Part shown: in pieces, positions 25,319 through 34,732 of the stretch
How positions within the stretch are numbered: position 1 is the first letter of the stretch
How the letters are laid out: every line of letters starts with the position of its first letter
Source of the DNA: Fibrobacter sp.
Lineage (GTDB): Bacteria; Fibrobacterota; Fibrobacteria; Fibrobacterales; Fibrobacteraceae
NCBI GenBank assembly: GCA_024398935.1
Contig: JAKSIH010000017.1
Location: 1 to 52,671 of the forward strand
Reading direction: 5' to 3'
Length of the DNA stretch: 52,671 nt
Made by a program: the position numbers and the translations under genes
The notes under the pieces: model-generated
The model's input: only the letters and a program-made list of their open reading frames with translations
What the model was told of the DNA's origin: nothing
Database searches by the model: none

Positions 25319-26989
25319 ATGGCTCAGCAATACCAGTACAATGGTAAGACGAAATTCATCATCGTGACCGGTGGTGTCATCTCTGGTCTCGGCAAAGGGG
25401 TAGCGGCAGCGTCCATCGGGGCGCTGCTTTCTGCTAGAATGAAGGTGGTTCCCGTCAAGTGCGACGGTTACCTGAACACAGACCCGGGCACCATGAATCC
25501 CACGGAACATGGCGAAGTTTTCGTGCTGGACGACGGTGGCGAATGCGACATGGACTTCGGTCACTACGAACGTTTCTTGAACGTGACCGCCAAGAAGGAC
25601 TGGAGCCTCACCATGGGCCGCATCTTCAAGATGATTCTCGAGAAGGAACGTCGCGGCGACTACCTGGGACACACCGTCCAGTTCATTCCCCACGTTACCG
25701 ACCTGATCAAGGAACAGTTCTACCGCATCGCCGACCAGGAAAAGGCAGACGTTCTTCTAATTGAAATCGGCGGTACCGTAGGCGACTTGGAAAACCAGTT
25801 CTACATCGAAGCAGCCCGTCAGCTTTCTCACGACGTGGGCCGCACCAACGCCATGTTCGTGCACCTCACCTACGTTCCTATTCCGTCGGGCGTTAACGAA
25901 CAGAAGTCCAAGCCCACCCAGATGTCCGTGCACGACTTGAACCGCTTGGGCATCTATCCCGAAATTGTTATCGGCCGCTGCGAAGAATACATCAAGCCCC
26001 ACCTGAAGGAAAAGATTGGCTTGTTCTGCAACCTGCCTGCAGACCACGTGATTTCCGGTGTGGATGTGAAGCACGTTTACGAATGCCCGCTGGTCTACGA
26101 TGCCGAAGGCGTTCCCGAAATTCTCGCCAAGCGTTTGAACATTTACGCACCTCCCAAGCTTGAACAGTGGAGCAAGCTGGTGGAATCCCTGAAGCGTAAC
26201 ACCGAGAATCCCCGCAAGACTTTGACGGTTGCCATTTGCGGTAAATACATGGCCCTGGAAGATTCCTACGCTTCCGTGGTGGAAGCCATCCGTCATTCTT
26301 CCGCCCACTTGGACCTTCGTGCAGACATCCGCTGGGTAGATACCGAAAAGATTGAAAACGGTTCTGTTTCCGTTGCAACCGCATTGAAGGGAGTTGACGC
26401 CGTCATCGTTCCCGGTGGTTTCGGCAGCCGCGGTATCGAAGGCAAGATCATGGTCATCCAGTATGTCCGCGAAAACAAGATTCCCTTCCTTGGAATTTGT
26501 TACGGCATGCAGCTTTCCGTGGTGGAATTCGCCCGCAACGTCTGCGGCATGAAGGGTGCAGGCACCGTAGAAATGGAAAGCGCCACCTACCATGTGGAAA
26601 AACCTGTCATCGCCTACCTGCCCGGCCAGGAAAACATCAAGGACATGGGCGCCACCATGCGTCTGGGCGGTCACGACATTCTGATCAAGGAAGGTTCCAA
26701 GGCTCAGGAAATCTATGGTTCTGCTGTAGCCCGCGAACGTTTCCGCCACCGCTACGAAGTGAACCCGGAATTCGTCTCCCAGATCGAAGCCGGCGACCCC
26801 TCCGGAAAGATCGCCCAGAAGCTCATCTTCTCAGGCAAGGCATCCGGCGAGGACATCATGCAGATCATGGAACTGACGGACCACCCCTACTTCATGGCCT
26901 GCCAGTGCCATCCGGAACTGAAGTCTTCCCTCATTCACCCGGCACCGCTGTTCCTTGGCCTGCTGAAGGCTGCCGACGAACGAGTGTAG
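25319..26989 (+). CDS. pyrG: CTP synthase
   Basis: 556 residues (E. coli 545). It aminates UTP to CTP with glutamine and ATP. N-terminal synthase domain: FIIVTGGVISGLGKG then KCDGYLNTDPGTMNP and EIGGTVGDLE. C-terminal class I glutaminase: GGFGSRG, GICYGMQ with catalytic Cys about residue 394, and CHPE near the end. Monocistronic, with a sigma-54 promoter and operators shared with glnN and gltB, an unusual link between CTP synthesis and nitrogen control. Confidence 0.97.
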   Translation: MAQQYQYNGKTKFIIVTGGVISGLGKGVAAASIGALLSARMKVVPVKCDGYLNTDPGTMNPTEHGEVFVLDDGGECDMDFGHYERFLNVTAKKDWSLTMGRIFKMILEKERRGDYLGHTVQFIPHVTDLIKEQFYRIADQEKADVLLIEIGGTVGDLENQFYIEAARQLSHDVGRTNAMFVHLTYVPIPSGVNEQKSKPTQMSVHDLNRLGIYPEIVIGRCEEYIKPHLKEKIGLFCNLPADHVISGVDVKHVYECPLVYDAEGVPEILAKRLNIYAPPKLEQWSKLVESLKRNTENPRKTLTVAICGKYMALEDSYASVVEAIRHSSAHLDLRADIRWVDTEKIENGSVSVATALKGVDAVIVPGGFGSRGIEGKIMVIQYVRENKIPFLGICYGMQLSVVEFARNVCGMKGAGTVEMESATYHVEKPVIAYLPGQENIKDMGATMRLGGHDILIKEGSKAQEIYGSAVARERFRHRYEVNPEFVSQIEAGDPSGKIAQKLIFSGKASGEDIMQIMELTDHPYFMACQCHPELKSSLIHPAPLFLGLLKAADERV

Positions 26990-27091
26990 CGATTCGGTCC
27001 AAGGTCCTCGAGCCTAGCCGAAGGGTGGATCGACAAGTTCACCAACCTTAGCTCGGCAGGTTCCCTAACCCACACAAATTTCTTGCTTGAT

Positions 27092-27122
27092 CAAAAGGCT
27101 GGTCTTCGGGCCAGTCTTTTTT
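27092..27122 (+). terminator. Terminator of pyrG
   Basis: AAGGCTGG / CCAGTCTT stem (G-T pairs allowed) with TTTTTT. Confidence 0.75.
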
Positions 27123-27226
27123 GCATCTACTTGTCTATCAACGAGTTACAAATATTTCAACAAAATTTGCATTTTTCGTTAATTTTGCAGAAGTTTCCTT
27201 TTTACAGCGCGGCGCCCTTTTCAGCC

Positions 27227-27256
27227 TTTCATTTTTTGTAATTTAAACTATATTTG
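27227..27256 (+). promoter_or_regulatory. Candidate operator and promoter of carB1
   Basis: TTTCATTTTTTGTAA (27227-27241) is one mismatch from the palindrome and lies over the -35 region of a TATATTTG box (27249-27256) that resembles the -7 element of Bacteroidetes-type promoters. A poorer match, TTACAAATATTTCAA, is at 27146-27160. No sigma-54 promoter was found. Confidence 0.45.
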
Positions 27257-27408
27257 CGCAAGTTTAACCCTTGCAGAATAAGCGTTTGGCGAAAATGGCA
27301 AAAATTGTAAAGCACATGAATAAGCGAACCTACACCACCGGTTGTGGTTCCCATGTTGTTTTTGCCGCTCCCATTTCCGCTATTTCCAAGACTGTTGATT
27401 TTATGAGT

Positions 27409-27438
27409 GCCGAGCCTGTTGGTTCGGCCTTTCTTTTT
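27409..27438 (+). terminator. Intrinsic terminator inside the carB1 leader (candidate attenuator)
   Basis: GCCGAGCC / GGTTCGGC stem with TGTT loop, then CTTTCTTTTT, 118 bases before the carB1 ATG and about 175 bases after the predicted start. carA has a terminator in the same relative place. A short ORF begins at 27316 (MNKRTYTTG) and runs through the hairpin; whether it is translated is unknown. Confidence 0.6.
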
Positions 27439-27555
27439 ATGGATTCTATCGCCCCGGCGGGGCTCCAGAATGACGTTGATATTACAGTCACCCTGGAGGC
27501 GAAGCCGATAGGGGCCAATTGCACATTTATTAGTTAAATCAAACGGAGATAAAAA

Positions 27556-30500
27556 ATGAAGATCGAAGGTATCGATAAGGTTCTCATCATCGGCTCTGGT
27601 CCTATTGTCATTGGCCAGGCTTGCGAATTCGACTACTCTGGCACCCAGGCCTGTAAGGCTCTGCGCGAACAGGGTTACAAGATCGTGCTGGTGAACTCTA
27701 ACCCGGCAACCATCATGACCGACCCGGTCATGGCCGACGCCACTTACATCGAACCGCTGAATCTCGAACGCTTGGAACAGATCATTGCCAAGGAACGTCC
27801 TCAGGCATTGCTCCCCAACCTCGGCGGTCAGACTGGCTTGAATCTGTCTTCTGCCCTGAACAAGGCTGGCATTCTGGACAAGTACGGCGTGAAGGTTATC
27901 GGCGTGAACCTGGACGCTATCGAACGCGGCGAAGACCGTGAAATCTTCAAGGCTACCATGCAGCAGCTGGGCATCGACACCCCGCGCTCCGGCATTTGCC
28001 ACTCTGTTGAAGAAGCCGAAAAGATCGTTGCTGAAATCGGCTACCCTGTGGTGGTTCGTCCGGCATACACCATGGGTGGTGCAGGTGGCGGCTTCTGCTA
28101 CAACGTCGAAGAACTCCGTACCATTTGCGGTAACGGTCTTGAACTTTCCATGACTCACCAGTGCCTCATCGAAGAATCCATTCTCGGTTGGGAAGAACTG
28201 GAAGTTGAAGTGGTTCGCGACTCCAAGAACCAGATGATCGCTATCTGCTTCATCGAAAACATTGACCCGGTGGGCGTTCATACTGGCGACTCCTTCTGCG
28301 CAGCCCCGTTCCTCACCATCGACAAGAAGCTTGAAGAAAAGCTGAAGACCGACGCTTTCAAGATTGTTGAAGCTATCGGCGTGATCGGCGGTACCAACGT
28401 TCAGTTCGCACACGACCCGAAGACTGGCCGCGTGGTGATCATCGAAATCAACCCCCGTACCTCTCGCTCCTCTGCTCTTGCTTCCAAGGCAACCGGTTTC
28501 CCCATCGCTCTCGTTTCTGCAAAGCTCGCTGCTGGCATGACTCTGGACCAGATGGACTACTGGCGCGACGGCACCCTCGAAAAGTATACTCCGAGCGGTG
28601 ACTACGTTGTGCTGAAGTTTGCTCGCTGGGCATTCGAAAAGTTCCGCGGCGTTGATGACTGCCTGGGCACCCAGATGAAGGCTGTGGGCGAAGTCATGGC
28701 TATCGGTAAGACCTATAAGGAAACCCTCCAGAAGGCAATCCGCGGTCTGGAAAACGGCCGTGCAGGTCTTGGCTTTGCTAAGGACTTTAACAAGAAGACC
28801 AAGGAAGAACTTCTCGACATGATGAAGACCGCTTCTTCTGAACGTCACTTCCAGATGTACGAAGCCATCCGTAAGGGTGCAACCGACGAAGAAGTTTTCG
28901 CAGCTACTTACGAAAAGGCTTACTTCGTGCAGCAGATGCGCGAACTGGTTGAACTTGAAGAAAAGATGCTCAAGACTCCGGGTCGCATGCCTTCTGACGA
29001 ACTCCTGATCCAGGCCAAGAAGGACGGCTTCGGCGATAAGTACATCGCAAAGATCCTCGGCATCCGTGAAAAGGACGTTCGTGCAAAGCGTATCGAACTT
29101 GGCATGGTTGAAGGCTGGTGCGCAGTGCCTGTTAGCGGCGTGAAGGACCAGTACTACTACTATTCTACCTACAACTGCAAGGACGAATCTACCGCTACCA
29201 ACAACCCGAAGAAGATCATGATCCTCGGCGGTGGCCCGAACAGAATCGGCCAGGGTATCGAATTCGACTATTGCTGCTGCCACGCTGCAATGGCTCTCCG
29301 CGAAATGGGTTACGAAACCATCATGGTGAACTGCAACCCGGAAACCGTTTCTACCGACTACGATACCACCGACAAGCTGTACTTCGAACCGGTTACCCTC
29401 GAAGACGTTCTCCAGATTTACAAGAAGGAACAGCCCGCTGGCGTTATCGTGCAGTTCGGTGGCCAGACTCCGCTGAACATCGCCCGCGCACTCAGCGACG
29501 AAGGCGTGAAGATTCTCGGTACCAGCATCGATTCCATCGATATCGCTGAAGACCGCGACCTGTTCCGCAAGATGATGGACCAGCTGGAAATCCCGATGCC
29601 CGAAAGCGGCATGGCTACCAACATCGACGAAGCCCTCGCTTGCGTCAAGCAGATCGGTGGCTACCCTGTGATGATCCGCCCCAGCTTCGTGCTTGGCGGC
29701 CGCGGCATGGAAGTCATCTACGACGAAAACATGCTCCGCGAATACGTTGCCAAGGCTGTTGGCGTTACCCCGGATCGCCCGCTCCTCATCGACCGTTTCC
29801 TCCACAACGCTCTGGAATGCGAAGCCGACGCCCTCTCTGACGGCGAACACGTTTACATTCCGTCCGTGATGGAACACGTGGAACTTGCCGGTGTCCACTC
29901 CGGTGACTCCGCCTGCATTATTCCGCCGGTAACCATTACCGAAGCAAACCTGAAGACCATCAAGGATTACACTCGCAAGATTGCTGAATCCCTCCACGTT
30001 TGCGGTCTCATGAACATGCAGTACGCTATCGAAGACGGCAAGGTTTTCGTTCTCGAAGCCAACCCCCGCGCATCCCGTACCGTGCCTCTGGTCTCCAAGG
30101 TCTGTAACACTCAGATGGCCCGCCTTGCTACCCGCCTCATGATGGGTGAAAAGCTGGAAGATTTGAAGCTGAAGGACAAGAAGTTCAAGCACCACGGCGC
30201 CAAGGAAGCTGTGTTCCCGTTTGACAAGTTCCCCAAGGTTGACCCGGTTCTCGGCCCTGAAATGCGTTCCACCGGTGAAGTGCTCGGCCTCTCCGAAGAC
30301 TTCGCCCTGGCTTACTACAAGAGCCAGGAAGCCGCAGGCTCCATCCTGCCTTCCAGCGGTGCAGTTCTTATCAGCTTGTCTGACAAGACCAACCTCTGCG
30401 ACCAGGCCATCGAAGTGGGTCAGCGTTTCCAGGAACTGGGCTTCAAGATCTACGCAACCGAAGGCACCGCCAAGTTCTACGAAAAGGCTGGCGTCAAGTG

Positions 30501-30774
30501 CGAAGTGGTGAACAAGATCGCCGAAGGCCGCCCGAACGTTCTGGATGTTATCCTGAACAAGCAGGTGAACCTCATCATCAACACCCCGTGGGCTCGCCGC
30601 GACGCTGTTGCCGATGAATCCGCCATCCGTAAGGCAGCCATCAAGTACAAGACTCCTTACATCACCACCCTGGCCGCCGCTCTCGACACCGTCAAGGGCA
30701 TCGCCGCCGCCAAGGCTGGCAAGGGCGAAGTGAAGTCGCTGCAGGAATACCACGCTTCTATTGAAGAAGTGTAA
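27556..30774 (+). CDS. carB: Carbamoyl-phosphate synthase large subunit, copy 1
   Basis: 1072 residues, full length (E. coli 1073). It makes carbamoyl phosphate for arginine and pyrimidines from bicarbonate, ATP and ammonia passed from CarA. Two homologous halves: the first ATP-grasp ([46 protein letters not shown]) and the second ([40 protein letters not shown]), then the C-terminal MGS-like regulatory domain (about residues 935-1072). GGAG precedes the ATG. No carA is next to it. Its last 857 bases are duplicated in broken form at 34702. Confidence 0.95.
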   Translation: MKIEGIDKVLIIGSGPIVIGQACEFDYSGTQACKALREQGYKIVLVNSNPATIMTDPVMADATYIEPLNLERLEQIIAKERPQALLPNLGGQTGLNLSSALNKAGILDKYGVKVIGVNLDAIERGEDREIFKATMQQLGIDTPRSGICHSVEEAEKIVAEIGYPVVVRPAYTMGGAGGGFCYNVEELRTICGNGLELSMTHQCLIEESILGWEELEVEVVRDSKNQMIAICFIENIDPVGVHTGDSFCAAPFLTIDKKLEEKLKTDAFKIVEAIGVIGGTNVQFAHDPKTGRVVIIEINPRTSRSSALASKATGFPIALVSAKLAAGMTLDQMDYWRDGTLEKYTPSGDYVVLKFARWAFEKFRGVDDCLGTQMKAVGEVMAIGKTYKETLQKAIRGLENGRAGLGFAKDFNKKTKEELLDMMKTASSERHFQMYEAIRKGATDEEVFAATYEKAYFVQQMRELVELEEKMLKTPGRMPSDELLIQAKKDGFGDKYIAKILGIREKDVRAKRIELGMVEGWCAVPVSGVKDQYYYYSTYNCKDESTATNNPKKIMILGGGPNRIGQGIEFDYCCCHAAMALREMGYETIMVNCNPETVSTDYDTTDKLYFEPVTLEDVLQIYKKEQPAGVIVQFGGQTPLNIARALSDEGVKILGTSIDSIDIAEDRDLFRKMMDQLEIPMPESGMATNIDEALACVKQIGGYPVMIRPSFVLGGRGMEVIYDENMLREYVAKAVGVTPDRPLLIDRFLHNALECEADALSDGEHVYIPSVMEHVELAGVHSGDSACIIPPVTITEANLKTIKDYTRKIAESLHVCGLMNMQYAIEDGKVFVLEANPRASRTVPLVSKVCNTQMARLATRLMMGEKLEDLKLKDKKFKHHGAKEAVFPFDKFPKVDPVLGPEMRSTGEVLGLSEDFALAYYKSQEAAGSILPSSGAVLISLSDKTNLCDQAIEVGQRFQELGFKIYATEGTAKFYEKAGVKCEVVNKIAEGRPNVLDVILNKQVNLIINTPWARRDAVADESAIRKAAIKYKTPYITTLAAALDTVKGIAAAKAGKGEVKSLQEYHASIEEV

Positions 30775-30786
30775 TTCTTCGGTGTA

Positions 30787-30910
30787 GGGCGTTGCCCTTA
30801 CGGGCCGGTGCCTTGCGCTATAAAAAGACCGAGCTGGAAAAATCCAGTTCGGTCTTTTTTTCGTTCAGCCGCTTCGCGTCCTAACCCATACGGGCTGCGG
30901 CACCTAACGC
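30787..30910. repeat. Structured element downstream of carB1 (copy 1)
   Basis: GGGCGTTGCCCTTACGGGCC, then a terminator at 30822-30861, then ATACGGGCTGCGG and CACCTAACGC. Outer arms GGTGCC and GGCACC can pair; in the copy after carB2 (45646) they read GGCCCC and GGGGCC, a compensatory change. Confidence 0.65.
30822..30861. terminator. Terminator of carB1
   Basis: AAAAAGACCGAGCTGG / CCAGTTCGGTCTTTTTTT, strong stem usable on both strands. Confidence 0.88.
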
Positions 30911-30924
30911 AAAATCAATACGGA

Positions 30925-32271
30925 TTACAAAGAAAACAGATTTGTTTTTAATGCAGGAGACCACCGATAACCCAAGTAGATTGTATAATCAATTTTTTCA
31001 ATATAATCTCCGTTAAATAAAGGTGGTGATATTTGAACATACAGTTCATGAGATTCATACAATCTGAAGCCGAAGTCAATCATGCCAACACATGTTGTGA
31101 CATTGGTTGCTGCGCTAGATGGCCTATAATCGGGTTCTTTCCAAGAAATATCATCTGCATTTTTTTGAAACGAAATCTTATTTCCAAGGCCAATGGAAAC
31201 CGCTGGTCTAAAGAAGATGTACCAAAATCCATTGCCAAAAGCAATCATTGCAGAAAGATCCAACCTAAAAAACCAAGAAGAATACTCATAGCCATAATCT
31301 GATGTATTTGTGTAGTAAGAATTCAGGAAAGAATCTGTATATGGTAGCTGAATCGAAAAATCTACATATTCATAGTAAGCATTAAACGCAGTTACAATCC
31401 CAAATAAAAATTGTCTACTAACAGAATGTTCAACTTCAAAACCAATTCCAAATTTGAATCCAGGACCAAATTGGGATTCAACGGCTGTTCCGTAGAGAGG
31501 AGCCGCCGAATATGAAGTGAATCCAGCAGCCATGTCTAACATTAGGCGAAAATCGAACGAAATTGGATTACGAGAATTCATTTCTGCTTCATTAGTTGTT
31601 TCTGATCCAGCCTTAGAGCCTGAATCTTCAATGTCATAATCAGCCTGCAGTCTGTTTGAAGAATAATCGTCCTCAAATGAATTTTCTTCTTGCCTATTTT
31701 TTTCATTTTTTCTGACGATCCAAAAATCGGGGGTATGATCTCCAGTATAGTCGTTGGATGAGTCATTTTCTTCTGTGCAATTTCCGTTTTGCGAGTCTTG
31801 CTGAATTTTGCAAAATAAATATATGACATTTTGTTCAACTTCTTCCGCAATTTCTCGTACAGAATTTTTCCTTTCAACAAAACTACCTATAAGTTTTCCC
31901 GAGGCTGTTTCATACAATTCTACAGCTAATGTCAACTGGCCGTCAAAAGAACCAATTCTACCTTGTGCGACATAATCCGCACTGATGTTTTTCCCGGTTT
32001 CAACAATGCAGGATCCTTCACAATCTTCTATGGACTTTCCTGGAGGGAGCATGACTTCAATATTTTCTGATGTCATAATCGTAAAATCAGTACTGGAGGA
32101 AAATGCTCTCGTTGCGACTTCGCGCAATTTATCAGTCAAGTAACGTTTTTCCTGAGACATAATTACATCACCTAATGAAACTGTTTCCAGAACTGCGATA
32201 TATTTGGTGGCAAAAGAATTTGATGCTAAGAATGCTATTAGTAAGTAAAGAATCTTGTGGTTCAAATTCAT
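30925..32271 (-). CDS. Outer-membrane beta-barrel protein with CsgG/TolB-like N-terminal region
   Basis: 448 residues. Signal peptide (MNLNHKILYLLIAFLASNSFA); the start at 32271 is set by GGAG 5 bases upstream. Residues about 25-150 (KYIAVLETVSL; EKRYLTDKLREVATRAF; ADYVAQGRIGSFDG) look like the nucleotide-free CsgG/TolB N-terminal fold of periplasmic lipoproteins. A polar, Asp/Glu/Asn/Ser-rich linker (about 165-230) leads to a C-terminal region of alternating aromatic strands (FRLDLSAMIAFGNGFWYIFF; FGFRLYESHELYVQISP) ending in a short terminal strand, typical of a small outer-membrane barrel. Codon use is AT-richer than carB. Function unknown. Confidence 0.65.
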   Translation of the reverse strand: MNLNHKILYLLIAFLASNSFATKYIAVLETVSLGDVIMSQEKRYLTDKLREVATRAFSSSTDFTIMTSENIEVMLPPGKSIEDCEGSCIVETGKNISADYVAQGRIGSFDGQLTLAVELYETASGKLIGSFVERKNSVREIAEEVEQNVIYLFCKIQQDSQNGNCTEENDSSNDYTGDHTPDFWIVRKNEKNRQEENSFEDDYSSNRLQADYDIEDSGSKAGSETTNEAEMNSRNPISFDFRLMLDMAAGFTSYSAAPLYGTAVESQFGPGFKFGIGFEVEHSVSRQFLFGIVTAFNAYYEYVDFSIQLPYTDSFLNSYYTNTSDYGYEYSSWFFRLDLSAMIAFGNGFWYIFFRPAVSIGLGNKISFQKNADDISWKEPDYRPSSAATNVTTCVGMIDFGFRLYESHELYVQISPPLFNGDYIEKIDYTIYLGYRWSPALKTNLFSL

Positions 32272-32283
32272 ATAACTCCAATA

Positions 32284-32311
32284 AAAAATCCCCAACCGTT
32301 TTATGTTGGGG
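32284..32311 (-). terminator. Terminator of the 32338-33502 gene pair
   Basis: Minus strand: CCCCAAC / GTTGGGG stem then ATTTTTTATT. Also separates this pair from the barrel gene downstream. Confidence 0.75.
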
Positions 32312-32337
32312 TGAATATATTAAAAAAAATGAATGCT

Positions 32338-32841
32338 TTACTTAAATTTTTTATCAAACTTATCCTTACAGTAGCGAGGATTATCTGTCGTGGTTATAAT
32401 CTGATCGTCTTCAATACCTAAATCATCATACTTAATAATCAAGACTCTTTTCCTGTCATCTTGGCAGAAAAATCTTTTTTCTATAACTCCTTCATCGCAT
32501 GCAAACTCAAAGTTCTTAGAATTTATCGCTGCAAGCATAAACTCGCCAATATCATTGAAATCCTCAAGTTTATGATAATCTGTCCAGGATTTTGTTGGGA
32601 ACGGTACTATATTTTTGCATTTTGTTACTGATGCCATTTCGGTTTGTTTTTCACCTTTAGGAAAATATTTGTACATCAGTTTTTTGTCTAAATCATAAAT
32701 CACGCCCGCATTATACGGCTTAATCGGACACTTGACCAAATTGCCTTTTCTTTTGCATCCTGCGGGATAAATGGATTCTGGATTCACATCGGCAAATGTA
32801 AGCCCGACAAATATTGTAGTTATCAAAAGAAGGATTTTCAT
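32338..32841 (-). CDS. Secreted Cys-containing protein of unknown function
   Basis: 167 residues with signal peptide MKILLLITTIFVGLTFA. The mature part has six cysteines (among them GCKRKGNLVKC, TKCKN, FACDEG and RYCKDKF), suggesting disulfides. AT-rich codon use. 22 bases after the upstream lipoprotein gene, so probably co-transcribed. No family recognised. Confidence 0.6.
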   Translation of the reverse strand: MKILLLITTIFVGLTFADVNPESIYPAGCKRKGNLVKCPIKPYNAGVIYDLDKKLMYKYFPKGEKQTEMASVTKCKNIVPFPTKSWTDYHKLEDFNDIGEFMLAAINSKNFEFACDEGVIEKRFFCQDDRKRVLIIKYDDLGIEDDQIITTTDNPRYCKDKFDKKFK

Positions 32842-32863
32842 ATAATCAACCTAACTGTTTTAG

Positions 32864-33502
32864 TTATAAATCTTCATCGTAATCTTCAACATATCTTGGT
32901 CCTGATTTTCCTGTCCCACGATTTGAATTTCTTGACTTTTTCGATCTAGTTTTATTATCCCTTTTATAGACAAAATACGAGAATCCATAGTAATTGTGGG
33001 TTATATTATATGTTTGATATGTAGGAACCTGATAGGTTGTTGTTGAATTTGATCGACCATAATAACCTCCATTGCTTCCATAGTAACTCGTGTTATTGTT
33101 TGCAGTATATGTCTTGGTATTTTGAAGGGTAAACTGGGATTGAGTCGATCCGACAAAACCTTCGGCAATGACTATAATGTAATCTCCACCAGCAAGCATA
33201 CAATCTTGTTGAGCAGCCTGTTCGTTATAGATTCGTGCTGTAGTAAAACTGGATTTGCCTAAAAACTCAACTGGGGGAAGTTCATTGTCTAGCTTCCGCT
33301 TTGCATTATCATAAGAACGAACCCAAATAACTTCGCAGTGATCTGTTTGCGGAGAATATTTGTACATATCGAAAAACTTATGACCCGAAGCATAACACCC
33401 TGTTAAAATGAGAACAAATCCCAGTATCAACAAATGTTTGCAAAGTTGTTTTGATTTTTGGGGGATGATGCCGAATTTTTTCTTAGTTATTGAATTTGTC
33501 AT
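32864..33502 (-). CDS. Lipoprotein of the accessory block
   Basis: 212 residues. A charged N-terminus precedes a hydrophobic stretch and lipobox LTGC (Cys36). Asn/Tyr/Gly/Ser-rich segment (SYYGSNGGYYGRSNSTTTY) at about residues 135-160 and a basic then acidic tail. GGGA is upstream of the ATG. First gene of a two-gene unit; a terminator-like RNA hairpin ends 13 bases before it. AT-rich, unlike the core genes. Function unknown. Confidence 0.6.
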   Translation of the reverse strand: MTNSITKKKFGIIPQKSKQLCKHLLILGFVLILTGCYASGHKFFDMYKYSPQTDHCEVIWVRSYDNAKRKLDNELPPVEFLGKSSFTTARIYNEQAAQQDCMLAGGDYIIVIAEGFVGSTQSQFTLQNTKTYTANNNTSYYGSNGGYYGRSNSTTTYQVPTYQTYNITHNYYGFSYFVYKRDNKTRSKKSRNSNRGTGKSGPRYVEDYDEDL

Positions 33503-33515
33503 TTATCCCTACTAT

Positions 33516-33657
33516 AAAAAAAGCGTGGGTCCATTTGGTTTACCCACTTGAGGCTCGGCAAAGCCTTTACCAGATAAACACAAACAACCCACGCCCCATT
33601 GGGACGTGAGCGTCTGCACCTTATCTCTGGTTTGATAATTTTGCCGATTTCAAGTGG
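33516..33657 (-). ncRNA. Candidate structured RNA or leader with terminator
   Basis: On the minus strand the stem GCGTGGGT (33587-33594) / ACCCACGC (33523-33530) ends in seven T, forming an intrinsic terminator with an inner GGCTTTGCCGAGCC hairpin. CCACTTGA (33544-33551) and TCAAGTGG (33650-33657) form the ends of a longer imperfect inverted repeat. It lies directly before the lipoprotein gene at 33502, so it may be a leader attenuator or a separate small RNA. No family recognised. Confidence 0.35.
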
Positions 33658-33935
33658 AGATTCAGGAGCAAATGCTCAAAATGTCTATGAAATTCTAAAA
33701 GCCTATATAATACCTCAATTTTTATCCAACTCTAAATATAGCATAATTTGGGACGAATTGCAAAGATTCGTAATCGCCGTGAGTGCTGTCACTACGCCTG
33801 TTTTTCACCTTGTGAAATAACATGGTTAAATATGAGAAAGCCTCAAAATGCTAAATCAACCATGTAAGCCTCTTAGTCCCCTATTGCATTTGCAACAAAC
33901 ATTTTATTATATTGTTTAGAAATGAGGAGGCCTCT
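33658..33935. other. AT-rich spacer before vapB
   Basis: No gene with a credible start. A 73-codon plus-strand frame across 33599-33820 has no ribosome site and crosses the RNA hairpin region, so it is not called. Confidence 0.35.
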
Positions 33936-34154
33936 ATGACATACTCTTTGCTGGAATCAAAAATAAGAACCGTGCCAGAAGAATATTTGGCGGTTATTGA
34001 TGCGTTTATCGATGGGCTTTTGATTCGCAACAGTATTGCCGAAAAAACTCCTGCCCCAAAACAAAAAAGGACGCTAGGCTTGCTAAAGGGCAAAGCGTCT
34101 GTCAAGTTCGCCGATGATTTCGAAATAAGCCCCGAGGAAATGTTGGGGCTTTAA
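33936..34154 (+). CDS. vapB: VapB-type antitoxin (DUF2281-like)
   Basis: 72 residues starting MTYSLLESKIRTVPEEYL. The pattern of a short helical N-terminus, a KRTLGLLKGKASVKFADDF segment and an acidic EISPEEMLG tail fits DUF2281 antitoxins paired with PIN toxins. GGAGG is 6 bases from the ATG at 33936, which decides against the upstream in-frame start. One base separates its stop from the toxin ATG. By family it neutralises the toxin and represses its own promoter. Confidence 0.8.
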   Translation: MTYSLLESKIRTVPEEYLAVIDAFIDGLLIRNSIAEKTPAPKQKRTLGLLKGKASVKFADDFEISPEEMLGL

Positions 34155-34155
34155 T

Positions 34156-34560
34156 ATGAATATTCTGCTTGACACTCATATTTTGATTTGGTCTATTGTT
34201 GATCCGGACCAAATTCCAAAGCCGATTCTGAACAAGATAGAAGACTCTGACAACAAGGTTTATGTTAGCTACATAACATTGTGGGAAATCGCCTTGAAGC
34301 AATCTATTGGAAAACTGGATTTGAAAGGTTTTGACATAAAAGACTTGCCAGATTTTTGCATACAGCAGGGTTTTGAATTCATATCTCTGGAATCCTCTGA
34401 TTCATTGGGAATTTCCAATTTGCCTTCAAAAGAAAATCATCGTGATCCGTTTGATCGAATGCTCATTGTTCAAGCAAAGAATAGAGATTATTTCTTTGCG
34501 AGTATTGATGAAAAAATGGACCAATATAGAGCAGATGGCTTAAAACTGTTGAACTCCTAA
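34156..34560 (+). CDS. vapC: VapC-type PIN-domain toxin
   Basis: 134 residues. PIN-domain acidic residues are in place: LLDTHILIW (first Asp), SYITLWEIALK (Glu), HRDPFDRMLIVQAK (Asp pair) and FASIDEKMDQY (last Asp). Members are Mg-dependent RNases cutting tRNA or rRNA. It is immediately followed by the broken carB copy; the toxin-antitoxin pair would stabilise the accessory block between the two carB 3' ends (inference). Confidence 0.88.
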   Translation: MNILLDTHILIWSIVDPDQIPKPILNKIEDSDNKVYVSYITLWEIALKQSIGKLDLKGFDIKDLPDFCIQQGFEFISLESSDSLGISNLPSKENHRDPFDRMLIVQAKNRDYFFASIDEKMDQYRADGLKLLNS

Positions 34561-34732
34561 AATGCGTTAGGGATAGTGACCCCTTGGGGCCGAGACTTTG
34601 GCTCGGTTTTATGAGGTTGGTCGGGATCGGAGTGAACCGGACAACCCATAAAATATAGCCCGACCCGTGCGGAGCGCGGGGAACGCCCAAAAGAGAAAGC
34701 GTTATTCCGCCGGTAACCATTACCGAAGCAAA

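Noticed and set aside
27280..27305. Sigma-54 promoter before carB1
   Set aside because: TTTGGCGAAAATGGCA has GG and GC at the wrong spacing (not 10 bases) and no TTGC.
27316..27537. Short ORF in the carB1 leader as a real gene
   Set aside because: It runs through a strong terminator and a palindromic repeat, has no ribosome site and no recognisable product. Kept only as a possible leader peptide.
33599..33820. 73-codon plus-strand ORF
   Set aside because: No ribosome site, overlaps the structured RNA region, no similarity recognised.
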